NCBI GenBank assembly: GCA_030647775.1 | Contig: JAUSJC010000009.1 | Coordinates: 1-26,029, forward strand | Direction of reading: 5' to 3' | Length of the DNA stretch: 26,029 bases | Source of the DNA: Candidatus Curtissbacteria bacterium | GTDB taxonomy: Bacteria > Patescibacteria > Microgenomatia > Curtissbacterales > GWA2-41-24 | In this document: in pieces, positions 1-8,176 of the stretch | Position numbering within the stretch: the first letter of the stretch is position 1 | How the letters are laid out: the number at the start of each line of letters is the position of its first letter | Position numbers and translations under genes: made by a program | Notes under the pieces: model-generated | What the model was told of the DNA's origin: nothing | What the model saw: only the letters and a program-made list of their open reading frames with translations | Databases searched by the model: none

Positions 1-535
1 GAGAGGTTAAATCTTTAGAATCTTTCCCCGTTGTTTCAAATACCAAAACATTAATTTCAATTGGCACATCTTTTGCAAATTGTCCGCCTTTACCGACAGA
101 ATAATTTGCAACAATAATTGCATTATCAAAATACTTGGTAGAAGTATATGTATCGTAATCCTTATCCGGCAAAGTAAGAATCTTAATATCCAAATCACCT
201 TGTCCTTGATACACTGGCTTAAGGACGGATTTGATATAGTTAGAAAAAACAGTTGTTGCATTCGTAGAAGCAGCCGGCAATGGTGAAGGGCTAGAAACAG
301 CCTGCGATTTACCAATCGAAGTACCAGATTTACTAGTGTAATTCTTCCAAGGCAAAATGTTGAAGTAATTAAGTGCCAAAACCGCGATTAGAACCAAAAC
401 AGCCAGGATTCCCGCAATAATTTTCCAACTAATCCCACGTTTTGGAGTTTCCGGTTGTATTGGGGGGATAGAAACGGGCGGCGGTGTAGAAAATACTGGT
501 GGCGGCGTTGAGGAACCCAATGGAATATTATCCAT
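1..535 (-). CDS. Partial single-pass membrane protein of unknown function (C-terminus beyond window)
   Basis: An open frame runs from an ATG at 533-535 leftward to the window edge without a stop, giving 178 visible residues. It starts MDNIPLGSS, has a Pro/Ser/Thr-rich cytoplasmic-looking stretch (about residues 8-30), then one hydrophobic segment (about 38-60, around IIAGILAVLVLIAVLAL). An outside domain follows, with a Ser/Ala-rich linker and a beta-rich part containing SNYIKSVLKPVYQG. I do not recognise the family. It lies 52 bases downstream of the last prepilin gene on the same strand, so it may belong to the pilus operon or have its own promoter: a TTGACT box lies at 566-571 on the minus strand, but I see only a poor -10 about 19 bases on. 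The pattern of short Pro-rich tail, one helix and outside domain suggests a surface-anchored protein; that is inference. Confidence 0.75.
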   Translation of the reverse strand, partial: MDNIPLGSSTPPPVFSTPPPVSIPPIQPETPKRGISWKIIAGILAVLVLIAVLALNYFNILPWKNYTSKSGTSIGKSQAVSSPSPLPAASTNATTVFSNYIKSVLKPVYQGQGDLDIKILTLPDKDYDTYTSTKYFDNAIIVANYSVGKGGQFAKDVPIEINVLVFETTGKDSKDLTS

Positions 536-587
536 AACTCTATCTAAACCCACCCTTGCCTAACTAGTCAAGGAAATCAAGGCCAAT

Positions 588-1256
588 CTAGTATTTCCTA
601 AGAGAAATAGTCGTCTGAAACTGCGCGTTTGAAAGAAAATCGCTTCTCGATGGAGCGCTTACTCCTTGATTGATAGTAAACTTGACTGAAACTATAGCCG
701 GACTAACCGTCGTTGCCGCGACCACCGAAAAACTGCAGGTGGAAATATCTACCCCTTCAATAACACTTGCATTGTTCGTTAAGGGCTTGTAATCCGAAAG
801 GCTTAGTCCTGCACCTGTTTGCATATTAGCAAGACCTATCCATCCGTTGACACTGGCGGTGGAAGAAAAGCAGGCAACATAAAGCGTTCTGGCCGCGCCA
901 ACCGTAAGAACAAGACCGTTTATGGCCCCTTGAGGAAGTTCGCCGCCCTGCATTTGCCGCGCATCGGAAGCACCTCTTATTTGCCGTTCCAATGAATCCA
1001 GAACAGATTGCCCGTTTTGCTTTACCTCCGTAATAACCGCAGCCTGGTTAGAACCGCGGAAAACCGATGTTAGAAACAGAAGCGCCGACCCGACGGTAAG
1101 CGCCAAAAGCCCCAAACCGACTAAAAGCTCAACCAGGGTAAACCCCTGTTTTAAGTGAATGGTAAATGGAAAATGGTAAATGGATTTTTTCTTTTTTTTC
1201 TTTCTATTAACTATTAACCATTCACTATTTACTTTACGGAAGGGCATTAATCCCAT
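588..1256 (-). CDS. Type IV prepilin-like protein, PilW/GspJ-like minor pilin
   Basis: 222 residues. The prepilin peptidase signature is G^FTLVELL with Glu at mature position 5, followed by a long hydrophobic helix, so the product should be cleaved by the PilD encoded upstream and join a pilus. The following helix contains LDSLERQIRGAS, and the C-terminal part is beta-rich, as in PilW/GspJ minor pilins. The leader before the cleavage Gly is unusually long (about 37 residues), Lys-rich, and encoded by heptamer repeats. No ATG, GTG or TTG codon lies in frame between the MPF start (1247) and the cleavage site, so the start must be ATG 1256 or ATG 1247, and the repeat is translated. MPF at 1247 is shared with the paralogous leader of the pilin ending at 3397, which favours 1247. 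It is the last of three adjacent minor-prepilin genes. The PilW label rests on order and topology only. Confidence 0.8.
   Translation of the reverse strand: MGLMPFRKVNSEWLIVNRKKKKKKSIYHFPFTIHLKQGFTLVELLVGLGLLALTVGSALLFLTSVFRGSNQAAVITEVKQNGQSVLDSLERQIRGASDARQMQGGELPQGAINGLVLTVGAARTLYVACFSSTASVNGWIGLANMQTGAGLSLSDYKPLTNNASVIEGVDISTCSFSVVAATTVSPAIVSVKFTINQGVSAPSRSDFLSNAQFQTTISLRKY
1155..1232. repeat. Heptamer hairpin in the leader of the PilW-like gene
   Basis: Left arm GTGAATGGTAAATGGAAAA... and the reverse complement of the right arm (GTAAATAGTGAATGGTTAAT...) are built from the same AATGGTA/AATAGTA units and pair around a pyrimidine-rich loop (TTTTTTCTTTTTTTTC). It encodes most of the pilin leader peptide. 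Confidence 0.85.
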
Positions 1257-1260
1257 TTTA

Positions 1261-1302
1261 CACTAAGCACTATGCACTAATCACTATGCACTAATCACTT
1301 TA
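1261..1302. repeat. Six tandem heptamers (CACTATG/CACTAAT) between two minor-prepilin genes
   Basis: Consecutive seven-base units: CACTAAG, CACTATG, CACTAAT, CACTATG, CACTAAT, CACTTTA. It directly precedes (on the minus strand, follows the stop of) the PilV-like gene and leads to the PilW-like gene. Confidence 0.85.
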
Positions 1303-1318
1303 GACCCGCCAGGATCGC

Positions 1319-1336
1319 AAGTGACTTTAGTCACTT
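1319..1336. repeat. Perfect 8-bp hairpin next to the PilV-like stop codon
   Basis: AAGTGACT-TT-AGTCACTT, perfectly self-complementary. No T run follows on the minus strand, so it is not a classical terminator; an mRNA-stabilising hairpin between the cistrons is possible. Confidence 0.55.
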
Positions 1337-1337
1337 A

Positions 1338-1853
1338 TTACGGGCAGGGTGTTGCCCCGCCGCCGGCGCCTATTTGGCCCGTGCAGGGTTTTGAAAGAAA
1401 CGTTGAATTTGAAACCTGCTGGGGCCCCGACGAATCTGCCCACGAAACAGTCACAATCAGCGTCTTTTGAGTATTCGTAGGGGCGGCAAAGGCAAGCCAG
1501 CGGCTAAACGTCGTATTGTTAAGGGAAAGCGCTTCCGCTCCCGCCGGTGGAATAGACGAACAGGAAGCTAAGGAAACCAATGACCAGCTTGCCGGATCAG
1601 CGCCGGCAGTGTTAATCCGATAGCATCCGGAAGAAGGCAGCGCATCAAAGCCGCCGGGGTTTCTGTCCCTAAATATCCTAACTTGTTCAATATTTTGCTG
1701 GACCAGTTTGGTCGCCTGCGTACTGTTTCTGGCGTTTTTGGAGGCCTTTTGCACAAGAAGGGTCGTCGCCACCAGGGAAATAGCCAGCATGATAACAATC
1801 GCCAGGGCCACAACAACCTCAATCAGCGACTGCCCCTTATGGTTTGCTTTCAT
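1338..1853 (-). CDS. Type IV prepilin-like protein, PilV/GspI-like minor pilin
   Basis: 171 residues with a short 7-residue leader and a cleavage site KG^QSLIEVVVALAI (Gly7/Gln8, Glu at mature position 5). A hydrophobic helix follows, then an amphipathic segment (KLVQQNIEQVRIFRDRN) and a small globular domain. Gln at mature position 1 with SLIEV and VVALAI is typical of PilV/GspI-type minor pilins. Cys77, Cys98 and a C-terminal Cys pair (CTGQ...TPCP) could form disulfides if the protein is exported. The start codon lies inside the end of the upstream FimT-like gene (17-base overlap), which indicates translational coupling. Its stop codon abuts a perfect 8-bp hairpin (1319-1336). The ATG is the only reasonable start because it directly precedes the basic leader. 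Confidence 0.82.
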   Translation of the reverse strand: MKANHKGQSLIEVVVALAIVIMLAISLVATTLLVQKASKNARNSTQATKLVQQNIEQVRIFRDRNPGGFDALPSSGCYRINTAGADPASWSLVSLASCSSIPPAGAEALSLNNTTFSRWLAFAAPTNTQKTLIVTVSWADSSGPQQVSNSTFLSKPCTGQIGAGGGATPCP

Positions 1854-2496
1854 TTATTTCCCCCGAAGGCAATATTACGACTTGATAAGTACCGCTACCG
1901 TCAGCCGATGTCAGCGTTACTAGAAGCTGACTTCCGGCACCTACCTGATTAGCTAAATTCCCCGATGAATCAAAAAACGGCGGCACAAGACTCCCGTTAT
2001 GAAAACTCACTCCGGAAGTTAGGGGCTGAAAAAATATGTCCATATCGGCAATGGCTCCGAGGCTTATTGCGCTAACCGTTACTCCGCCGGGTAAAAAAAT
2101 CGTCTTGGCGGCAAAACTGCTGTCGCCAGCGCCGGTTTTACAATCCCCGGCCAGTGTATATTTACCGTTCTTACCATCGGTCGAATCAGTACTAATTTGA
2201 ATATACCAACCCCCAAGAGTCGAAGTCGACGGGCAAATCGCTCCTCCGCTGCCTTTATCCCCGGAAAGCGCCTTATTTTGCGCCTGCCTCAAATCCGATT
2301 TTAACTGTAAGGCCGCGTTCCTAAGTTTTTGGTTCCTATCAAAAGTAATAAAAGCCGCCGTCACCAAAGAAACCGTCAAACCAAAAATCGCCACCACGAT
2401 CAAAAGCTCAATCAGCGAAAAACCTCTTCTTAGAATTTGCCTGCCCGCCAGTGCCAGGCTTTGGCAGGCGGGGAATTTGGTATTTGGTATTTTCAC
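1837..2496 (-). CDS. Type IV prepilin-like protein, GspH/FimT-like minor pilin
   Basis: 219 residues. The cleavage motif RRG^FSLIELLIVVAIFGL lies after a 25-residue leader (Gly25/Phe26, Glu at mature position 5). The segment after the helix, with the RNQKLRNAALQLKSDLRQAQNKAL pattern shown here in part as LKSDLRQAQNKA, followed by a beta-rich domain with GGWYIQIS, is typical of FimT/GspH pseudopilins. The leader DNA consists of two copies of a TACCAAA heptamer and a GC-rich hairpin (2440-2472), so much of the leader is repeat-derived. I see no alternative start between the ATG and the cleavage site. It is the first gene of the minor-prepilin trio, 43 bases downstream of pilD, and overlaps the next gene by 17 bases. 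GspH-like pilins sit near the pilus tip in systems studied; that role here is inferred. Confidence 0.83.
   Translation of the reverse strand: MKIPNTKFPACQSLALAGRQILRRGFSLIELLIVVAIFGLTVSLVTAAFITFDRNQKLRNAALQLKSDLRQAQNKALSGDKGSGGAICPSTSTLGGWYIQISTDSTDGKNGKYTLAGDCKTGAGDSSFAAKTIFLPGGVTVSAISLGAIADMDIFFQPLTSGVSFHNGSLVPPFFDSSGNLANQVGAGSQLLVTLTSADGSGTYQVVILPSGEINESKP
2440..2472. repeat. GC-rich hairpin within the FimT-like leader
   Basis: CCTGCCCGCCA (2440-2450) and TGGCAGGCGGG (2462-2472) pair at 9 of 11 plus one G-T pair. It is related to the CGCCTGCC/GGCAGGCG blocks inserted in carA. It is translated as part of the prepilin leader. Confidence 0.7.
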
Positions 2497-2539
2497 TCTA
2501 CTCTCAATATAGCATTAAATAGTATCCTGTTTTCTCCTT

Positions 2540-3310
2540 TTAAAAAAGTCGAAAATAATAATTAATAATCGGGGTTGCAAAAAAAAGACTAATAAAAAAC
2601 CCCAGGACCAGAAACGGGGCAAAGGGGATCGTTTGGCCGAAGCGTTTCCTGCCGGCAAGAATCAAAAAAATCGCCATAGTCGCCCCTATTAAGAAAGCCA
2701 AAAATACCGCCAGCGTCCCGTCACGTATCCCCAGAACCATACCGATTAAAAACGCCAAAATTATGTCGCCTTCACCCATGCCCTTTCCCTTAGTCAAAAA
2801 GACAATCAAGCCGAAAAATGCCGCCAAAAGGAATGCGGCTATCACAAATCCGGCAAATTCCGGCGAGGTTTTGAAAAAATAGTCAAAAAATAGTGCCACA
2901 AATGAAGCGGCAAAGACCAGTGACGTCGGGATCAGGGAAAATTTGAAATCAACGGCGGAAACGATAATCATGATTGAAAATATAAAAAGTATGAATATAA
3001 GATAGATTAAATTAAAATTTCCGCCGGATGCCGCTTTCCAAAAAGCAGCGACAAATATCAGCCCTGTTAGCCCTTCGATAGTAGGGTACTGCCGGGAAAT
3101 CGGCTTTTTGCATTTTCGGCAGCGCCCGCCAAGGATAAAAAAACTTAAAATCGGGACAAGGTCAAAAACCGAAAGGGCTCGCCTGCACCGGTCGCAATAA
3201 GACCTTCCTAAAATCGTCAGTCCGGCCGGCACCCTGTCTATAACAACATTTAAAAAACTGCCGACGGCACTACCCAAAATAAAAAAAATGAGATACGGCA
3301 AAACCACCAA
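2540..3310 (-). CDS. pilD: Prepilin peptidase / N-methyltransferase (type IV leader peptidase)
   Basis: 256 residues, the usual size for the A24 aspartic prepilin peptidase family. It cleaves prepilin leaders after the Gly of G^FTL(I/V)E motifs at the inner face of the membrane and usually methylates the new N-terminus. Seen in the sequence: an N-terminal membrane segment, then the cytoplasmic methyltransferase-type domain with two CxxC pairs (C39/C42 and C64/C67, probable zinc site), then several membrane segments. The two catalytic Asp are D121 (in AVDFKFSLIP) and D182 (in GMGEGDIILA; the family pattern is a GxGD box). All key residues are present, so the enzyme should be active on the five prepilin-like genes in this window. 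It lies between a pilin gene and the minor-prepilin trio on the same strand. Confidence 0.95.
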   Translation of the reverse strand: MVVLPYLIFFILGSAVGSFLNVVIDRVPAGLTILGRSYCDRCRRALSVFDLVPILSFFILGGRCRKCKKPISRQYPTIEGLTGLIFVAAFWKAASGGNFNLIYLIFILFIFSIMIIVSAVDFKFSLIPTSLVFAASFVALFFDYFFKTSPEFAGFVIAAFLLAAFFGLIVFLTKGKGMGEGDIILAFLIGMVLGIRDGTLAVFLAFLIGATMAIFLILAGRKRFGQTIPFAPFLVLGFFISLFFATPIINYYFRLF

Positions 3311-3363
3311 TTAAGAATAAGTTATGCCAAAGTCCCACCGCAAGAGTGGGAAAGCGCACAATT

Positions 3364-3392
3364 CTTGATACTTGATACTTGATACTTGATAC
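3364..3392. repeat. Tandem CTTGATA heptamer array between pilin and pilD
   Basis: Four exact copies of CTTGATA (3364-3391) in the 86-base gap between the stop of the second pilin gene and the start of pilD. Confidence 0.9.
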
Positions 3393-3396
3393 ATTC

Positions 3397-3939
3397 TTAT
3401 GGGGTACAGGCGGCAACCGCTGTCTCTCGGCCTTTACCAATCGAAGATTGCCAGCACCAAACATCGCCCGTTGTCAGCGGATCAAACAGGGGATACGAAA
3501 CCCTGGCATAAGTGCAAAAAGTCGAAATTCCGTCACATACCCCTCCGCCGCCATCCACAGCCGGAGCATAAGTATAGACTCCGCTGCCGGGAGCCGGCGG
3601 AGTCGGGATACTTTTTAAATCACTGCTTGTCGTTAAAGCTAAAAGAGAACCGGGATAAGTACCGACTGTTCCGGAAGTAAAATACGATTGCAAACCGGAA
3701 GCAATCTGTCCAATATCATTTTTAATCGTCGCGTCCCTTGCCTGGTTTTGCCGTTTGTTTGGGTTGATAGAAACAATAACTGCCGCCGCCAGAATCCCCA
3801 TAACCGCCACGGCAATTATAAGCTCGAGTAAAGTGAAGCCGCGCTTCACTTTGACCTGAATCGTGAATGGTAAATGGCGAATGGATTTTTTATTTCTATT
3901 TACTATTTTCCATTTACTATTTACTTTATGGAAAGGCAT
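3397..3939 (-). CDS. Type IV pilin (PilA/PulG-like), second copy
   Basis: 180 residues from the ATG at 3939. Signature RG^FTLLELIIAVAVMGILAAA, Glu at mature position 5, then NPNKRQNQARDATIKNDIGQ and a small C-terminal domain. It is a paralogue of the pilin at 8280-8765: they share the NDIGQ(I/L) helix, a SDLKSIP-like or GDLKSIP segment, and a C-terminal VWCWQSS(I/V)G...CTP with two Cys. The start is uncertain. ATG 3939 gives a 33-residue leader made largely of heptamer repeats. A GTG at 3849 would give a normal four-residue leader (MKRG^FTLL), with a weak AGG about six bases before it. In the second case the repeat hairpin at 3863-3924 would be in the 5' leader RNA rather than the protein. 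The gene is first in the pilD-minor pilin group and divergent from the YfhO-like gene. Confidence 0.88.
   Translation of the reverse strand: MPFHKVNSKWKIVNRNKKSIRHLPFTIQVKVKRGFTLLELIIAVAVMGILAAAVIVSINPNKRQNQARDATIKNDIGQIASGLQSYFTSGTVGTYPGSLLALTTSSDLKSIPTPPAPGSGVYTYAPAVDGGGGVCDGISTFCTYARVSYPLFDPLTTGDVWCWQSSIGKGRETAVAACTP
3863..3924. repeat. Heptamer hairpin in the leader of the second pilin gene
   Basis: Left arm GTGAATGGTAAATGGCGAATGG and reverse complement of the right arm (GTAAATAGTAAATGGAAAAT...) match at nearly every position. It is homologous to the element at 1155-1232, including the following TTTACTTTAYGGAARGGCAT start-codon block. Confidence 0.85.
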
Positions 3940-3949
3940 TAATAAAAAT

Positions 3950-3979
3950 ATAACACTTTAACTGGCAGTCTGCTAGAAT
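3950..3979 (+). promoter_or_regulatory. Candidate promoter of the YfhO-like gene (leaderless)
   Basis: ATAACA (3950-3955, 4/6) and TAGAAT (3974-3979, 5/6) are 18 bases apart. The GTG start (3986) lies seven bases after the end of the -10, where the mRNA should begin. Confidence 0.5.
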
Positions 3980-3985
3980 TTACGG

Positions 3986-6187
3986 GTGCTCAAACTTTTC
4001 GGCAAGTATTGGCCCCTTTTAGCGCTTACCGTTGTAGTTTTTGCCTTCTTTGCCAAACTGTTTTTCCCGCCTTCGATTTTTGTCACACCGGATTATGGAA
4101 GGAGTGATCTTCTTCATTTCAATATTCCGGTAAGGACTTTTAGCCAGGACGCTTTAAAAAATTTACAACTGCCCCTATGGGAACCATCATTGGGCCAGGG
4201 TTTCCCGCTCTTTGAAGAGGGCCAAATAGGTTTTTTCTATCTTCCCAATATTATTCTCTTTGGGATTTTTCCCTTTTGGCTCGCCTTTAATTTGAGCTTT
4301 GTTGCTACATTTATAATTGCCGCTTTTGGGACATATTTTTTGGCAAGATCATTCGAGATAAACAAAAAAGGCAGTTATCTTGCCGCAGTCACTTTCGCTT
4401 TCTCACCGATTTTCATCCTCCAGATAAGCCATCTCAATTTAATCCAGACCGCATCACTCACCCCGTGGCTTTTTTGGCTTACCAATTCATACTTCGAAAA
4501 GAAAAAGAATATTTTTCTGCTGCTTCTGCCGCTTTTTGTCTCTCAGCAGATATTTGCCGGTTTTACCCAGCTTTTTGTTTACTCCCTAACCGGCCTGACT
4601 ATTTTTGTCGCCTTCAAAATAAAACTGGCCAAAAACTCAAAAATGGGAAAGGTAAAAATCACAGCAGCCTTTTTATCGGTTTTAATTTTTGCCGTCATTC
4701 TTGCATCGGTACAAATCCTATCAAGCGCCATCCTCGCCAAACAATCCGGAAGAATTGACGGCACCGACCCCAAAAAAATCCTTTTGGATTTTCCCTACAA
4801 ACCCAAGAACCTTTCGACTGTCCTTGACCCTTATATCTTGGGCAACGTAGGAAACGGCACTTATCCCCACTACAAAGCAGGCGTTTGGGGAGTCTTTTGG
4901 GAAAGCAACTCTTATTTCGGCATTGTTCAGTTAATCATTATCCTGGGACTTATCATTTCTCTTTTTGGTAAGTCGGCAAAAACCCGCAACAAAAACATTA
5001 TATTTTTGGTTGCCCTGGGAATTTTGGCTCTTTCCCTGTCACTTGGCCCCTATGCGCCGCTCCATCCCGTTTTCTCTTTTCCGCCCTATTCTTACTTTAG
5101 GGTTCCGGCAAGATTCCTTCTGCTATTTTTTCTTTCAGCCGCGGCTGTTGCCGGTTTTGCGCTGGATAAAATCACCGCCAAAAATCACCTGTTCCCAAAA
5201 ATTATCGCCCTGGCAATAATCCTTCTGGCGTCACTGGATATTTTCAGGGTCTGGTCAAACTACAATCTTGTCGGCCCTGCCGCTGCTTGGCTTTCACCGC
5301 CGCCTATTACAAAAGCAATTAGCGGCAATTCCCGCGTTTTCAACTTCGGCCAGAACGAATATTGGAATAGCGTTTTCGCTACACGCGGCTGGCAAAAACC
5401 AGAGGATGGCGATTATTATTTTTTCTACCGCAATTTCCTGGGCCAAAATCAAAATGCCGATTTTAATGTCTCCAACCTTTTAGTTTACGGCGGAATATCG
5501 CCAAACAGAAACAAAATTATGGAAAACCTGGCGAACTTCGATATCAAAAACGAAAATGGTGTTTTAGAAATCGGCCCCGTCAGTCAGAAAACGCTAGACT
5601 CGGCAAATACCGGCTTTATAACCACCTCTTATCCTACCGAATCTGCATCTTGGCAAAAAATTAGCCAGGTGCAAAAAGGCGATCAAATAATTTATCTTTA
5701 TCAAAACCGCCAAAACCTCCCTCACGCTTTTATCGTTACCCGCTACCATGTTTCCAGAACAATTCAGGATGTTGTTAAAACTCTAAATTCCCCGGATTTT
5801 GACCCGCGCCAGACAGTTATTCTGGAAAAAAACGTCGGTTTGCCTGAAACAGTAAATTCTCTCGAAAATAGAGTCGAAATTAAAAAGTATGAAAAAACAA
5901 AAGTCGAAATTGAAACGTCACTAAAAAGCGCTGCCCTCACTGTCCTCTCCGACTCATTTTACCCGGGTTGGGAAGCCGAAATTGACGGCATTAGAACGGA
6001 GATTTTGGCAGCTAACATCAACTCCCGGGCAATTTTAACACCCGCCGGAAACCACCTTATCACCTTTTCCTATAAACCGAAATTGATTTTTTGGGGTCTG
6101 GTAATAACATTTGTTGCACATCTTGTCTATATTGCGTTTCTAGCCAAAAAACTACTCAATCGGCACGCCAAATTGCCTCTCGCGTAA
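3986..6187 (+). CDS. YfhO-family multi-span membrane protein (GT-C-like, surface glycan modification)
   Basis: 733 residues with about 12 hydrophobic segments. The early outside loop contains TPDYGRSDLLHFNIPVR and LPLWEPSLGQGFPL. The C-terminal domain ends in FYPGWEAEIDG...AGNHLITFSYKP followed by a last membrane helix. This arrangement, especially PGWxAxxDG and AGxHxxxFxYxP, is typical of YfhO-like proteins; family members studied in Firmicutes are linked to glycosylation of teichoic or lipoteichoic acids, using lipid-linked sugars outside the membrane. The substrate here is unknown. The start is GTG at 3986; a -10 box (TAGAAT, 3974-3979) lies six bases upstream, consistent with a leaderless mRNA. 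It is the only plus-strand gene in the pilus region. Its last 36 bases overlap the end of the convergent DUF2723-like gene. Confidence 0.85.
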   Translation: MLKLFGKYWPLLALTVVVFAFFAKLFFPPSIFVTPDYGRSDLLHFNIPVRTFSQDALKNLQLPLWEPSLGQGFPLFEEGQIGFFYLPNIILFGIFPFWLAFNLSFVATFIIAAFGTYFLARSFEINKKGSYLAAVTFAFSPIFILQISHLNLIQTASLTPWLFWLTNSYFEKKKNIFLLLLPLFVSQQIFAGFTQLFVYSLTGLTIFVAFKIKLAKNSKMGKVKITAAFLSVLIFAVILASVQILSSAILAKQSGRIDGTDPKKILLDFPYKPKNLSTVLDPYILGNVGNGTYPHYKAGVWGVFWESNSYFGIVQLIIILGLIISLFGKSAKTRNKNIIFLVALGILALSLSLGPYAPLHPVFSFPPYSYFRVPARFLLLFFLSAAAVAGFALDKITAKNHLFPKIIALAIILLASLDIFRVWSNYNLVGPAAAWLSPPPITKAISGNSRVFNFGQNEYWNSVFATRGWQKPEDGDYYFFYRNFLGQNQNADFNVSNLLVYGGISPNRNKIMENLANFDIKNENGVLEIGPVSQKTLDSANTGFITTSYPTESASWQKISQVQKGDQIIYLYQNRQNLPHAFIVTRYHVSRTIQDVVKTLNSPDFDPRQTVILEKNVGLPETVNSLENRVEIKKYEKTKVEIETSLKSAALTVLSDSFYPGWEAEIDGIRTEILAANINSRAILTPAGNHLITFSYKPKLIFWGLVITFVAHLVYIAFLAKKLLNRHAKLPLA

Positions 6188-8176
6188 ATCCTGCGCCTTC
6201 CTGGAAAACTCCTCACCCCTTGCTTTGTCGCCAAGACAATCCCCGTAAACCTTAGAAAGCGCATCCCAAGCCTGGATGTAGTTGGCGTCAAGTGCTGTAA
6301 TTTGCCCTAAATTCTGCTCTGCTTTTTGGCAGTCACCAAGCGTTAAGTAAGCAATCCCCAATCCCAAGCGGGCATCCAAATAATCGCTTTCAAATTCCAG
6401 CGTCTTTCTAAAATAGGGGATTGCCGACCCCGCCCTGTTCCTCGACAAAAGTTCAAAACCGTTCCTCGTAAAAATCCTGGCATAAATATTTTTAAAGTGG
6501 TCGGCAAAAAAACTAGCATAGAGGCCGTCAAAAATCCCTGGCCGAAAAATAAAACCTCCAACCTTCTCGTCAATATTTTTTTGAATAACGCTAGCATCCG
6601 GCAAGTCGTCCTTTTTATAAAGCCTAAGAAGTGCACCTTCTTGAACCCAAACCTTATCATCCGGCAAAGGAACAATCTCCACTATATAAATCGGGTACTT
6701 TTCAAAATTTTTATCGACAAGACCCATTACGGCCTGCGCAAGCCCGATGACCTTATCAGATTTAAAATTATCATCAAATAAAAGATCAGGATACTCGCGC
6801 ATCACCTGCTGTCGATAGCTTGGATAGACGAGCCGCCCGGTCATCAAGATCTTCGAATCTCCTCCAAGCTTGTCCACATAAAAGCTATACTGGCTCGTAA
6901 ACGTCACCGTATCTCCCTGTAAAAAAATTATGCCCGGCGGCGTGGCCGATAAAAGCACATCCGCTCCAAGCGTCTTGCCGGCGGCAAAGCGAGAAAGATC
7001 TGCCCTTGGGAAGTTGGTAAGCCCCAAGACGAGTGGAAAAAGTAGAAACAGGCCCGAGCAAAAAAGGACGAAAACTTTTCGAGGAAAAAGTCGGTAGGCA
7101 GTACCAACGGCTGCCAGCATCCCAAAAGCCAAAAGGATCGTCAAAACCAAATAGTTGATTAGCAAAAATCTCTCTGATATTCCTTGCAAAAAAGGTTCCA
7201 CCAAGGGGAAAGAAGCGTAAAATAAGAAAAACGGTCCCGTAAAAGTCACCGCTAGGGCAAAAAACCAAAACCAATCCCGCTTCTTCAAAAATAGATAGAT
7301 TAGTCCCGCAAGAATCAAAACCAATCCGAAAGCGGTAAAATCGGCACGGATTACTAAAAAATACCAAACGATCTGTTTAACACGTTCAGCCAAAGTTATC
7401 CCCACAAGGTCGGAAGTTGCCGAAAAAGAACCATAATCGGCCCGTGTAATAAGCCTCCAAAAATTCCCAACTGTCGTTGGGTCATCCCAATTAACCGGTG
7501 TGTGCCGGCGAGCCGCCCAAAATACATACAAATAGGGAAGCGCTCCAGCCAAAAACGCGGCGGCTAGTTTAAAAAACCTATCTTTTTTGAAAATTATTTT
7601 TTTTGCTTTGACTGCCAAATATAAATAAGCCGGTCCCAGCAAAATAATGGTGTGGTGATGAAAAGCGCCAAGTCCGAAAAAGAACGTGGCAATAAAAAGC
7701 GGTTGAAGCCGCATCTTACCGGAAGACACCCACCACTCAAAAAGAAAAATGACTGATACCAGAACAAGAACCGAAGACAGCTGGAACACTTCGGCAAAAT
7801 GGGCATACAGCCAAAAAAGGGGCGTAAATGCCAAAACTGAAGACGCCGCTAGGGCAATCACGACATTTCTCGTTACCCGCGATAGCAAATAGAAAACCAG
7901 GGAAATCGAAAACGCACTGTAGACTGCCGATATAAAATTTGCCTTAAACGCAAAAGTCGCACCGGGGATTATTTTTGTCAAAATCACTCCGAGCATCGTA
8001 TTTAGTGGATATCCCGGCGGGTGGGGGACACCGGCAAAAAAATAGGAAAGTATAATATCTCCTGAATCTGCCCCAAACACCGAACTCGCCACTCCGAGTC
8101 GGAAAATCCCCAGAAAAATAACGAAAACAAAAAGGGAAACCAAAAGTAAAACTTTTTGGGGAAGAGAAATTTGCAT
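6152..8176 (-). CDS. DUF2723/TMEM260-like membrane protein with C-terminal TPR repeats
   Basis: 674 residues from ATG 8176; a TTG immediately upstream (8179) is also possible. Early motifs ADSGDI (near residue 36) and GVPHPPGYPLN (near residue 50) are the hallmark of the DUF2723 family, whose eukaryotic member TMEM260 is an O-mannosyltransferase. GT-C enzymes carry an acidic catalytic residue in the first outside loop; D37 or D40 would fit. About ten membrane segments follow up to roughly residue 390. Then comes a soluble domain, and finally TPR-like helices (AIPYFRKTLEFESDYLDARLG is seen in part as LDARLGLGIAYLTLGDCQKA). The gene lies directly downstream of the main pilin gene, so pilin or surface-protein glycosylation is a reasonable guess, not shown. 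Its 3' end overlaps the convergent YfhO-like gene by 36 bases. Confidence 0.85.
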   Translation of the reverse strand: MQISLPQKVLLLVSLFVFVIFLGIFRLGVASSVFGADSGDIILSYFFAGVPHPPGYPLNTMLGVILTKIIPGATFAFKANFISAVYSAFSISLVFYLLSRVTRNVVIALAASSVLAFTPLFWLYAHFAEVFQLSSVLVLVSVIFLFEWWVSSGKMRLQPLFIATFFFGLGAFHHHTIILLGPAYLYLAVKAKKIIFKKDRFFKLAAAFLAGALPYLYVFWAARRHTPVNWDDPTTVGNFWRLITRADYGSFSATSDLVGITLAERVKQIVWYFLVIRADFTAFGLVLILAGLIYLFLKKRDWFWFFALAVTFTGPFFLFYASFPLVEPFLQGISERFLLINYLVLTILLAFGMLAAVGTAYRLFPRKVFVLFCSGLFLLFPLVLGLTNFPRADLSRFAAGKTLGADVLLSATPPGIIFLQGDTVTFTSQYSFYVDKLGGDSKILMTGRLVYPSYRQQVMREYPDLLFDDNFKSDKVIGLAQAVMGLVDKNFEKYPIYIVEIVPLPDDKVWVQEGALLRLYKKDDLPDASVIQKNIDEKVGGFIFRPGIFDGLYASFFADHFKNIYARIFTRNGFELLSRNRAGSAIPYFRKTLEFESDYLDARLGLGIAYLTLGDCQKAEQNLGQITALDANYIQAWDALSKVYGDCLGDKARGEEFSRKAQDLRERQFGVPIE

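Noticed and set aside
1319..1336. Rho-independent terminator after the PilV-like gene
   Set aside because: The stem is perfect, but no T run follows on the minus strand and the next prepilin gene is close by.
3364..3392. CRISPR-like array
   Set aside because: Repeat period is seven bases with no spacers; it is a simple tandem heptamer array, as are those at 1261 and 18489.
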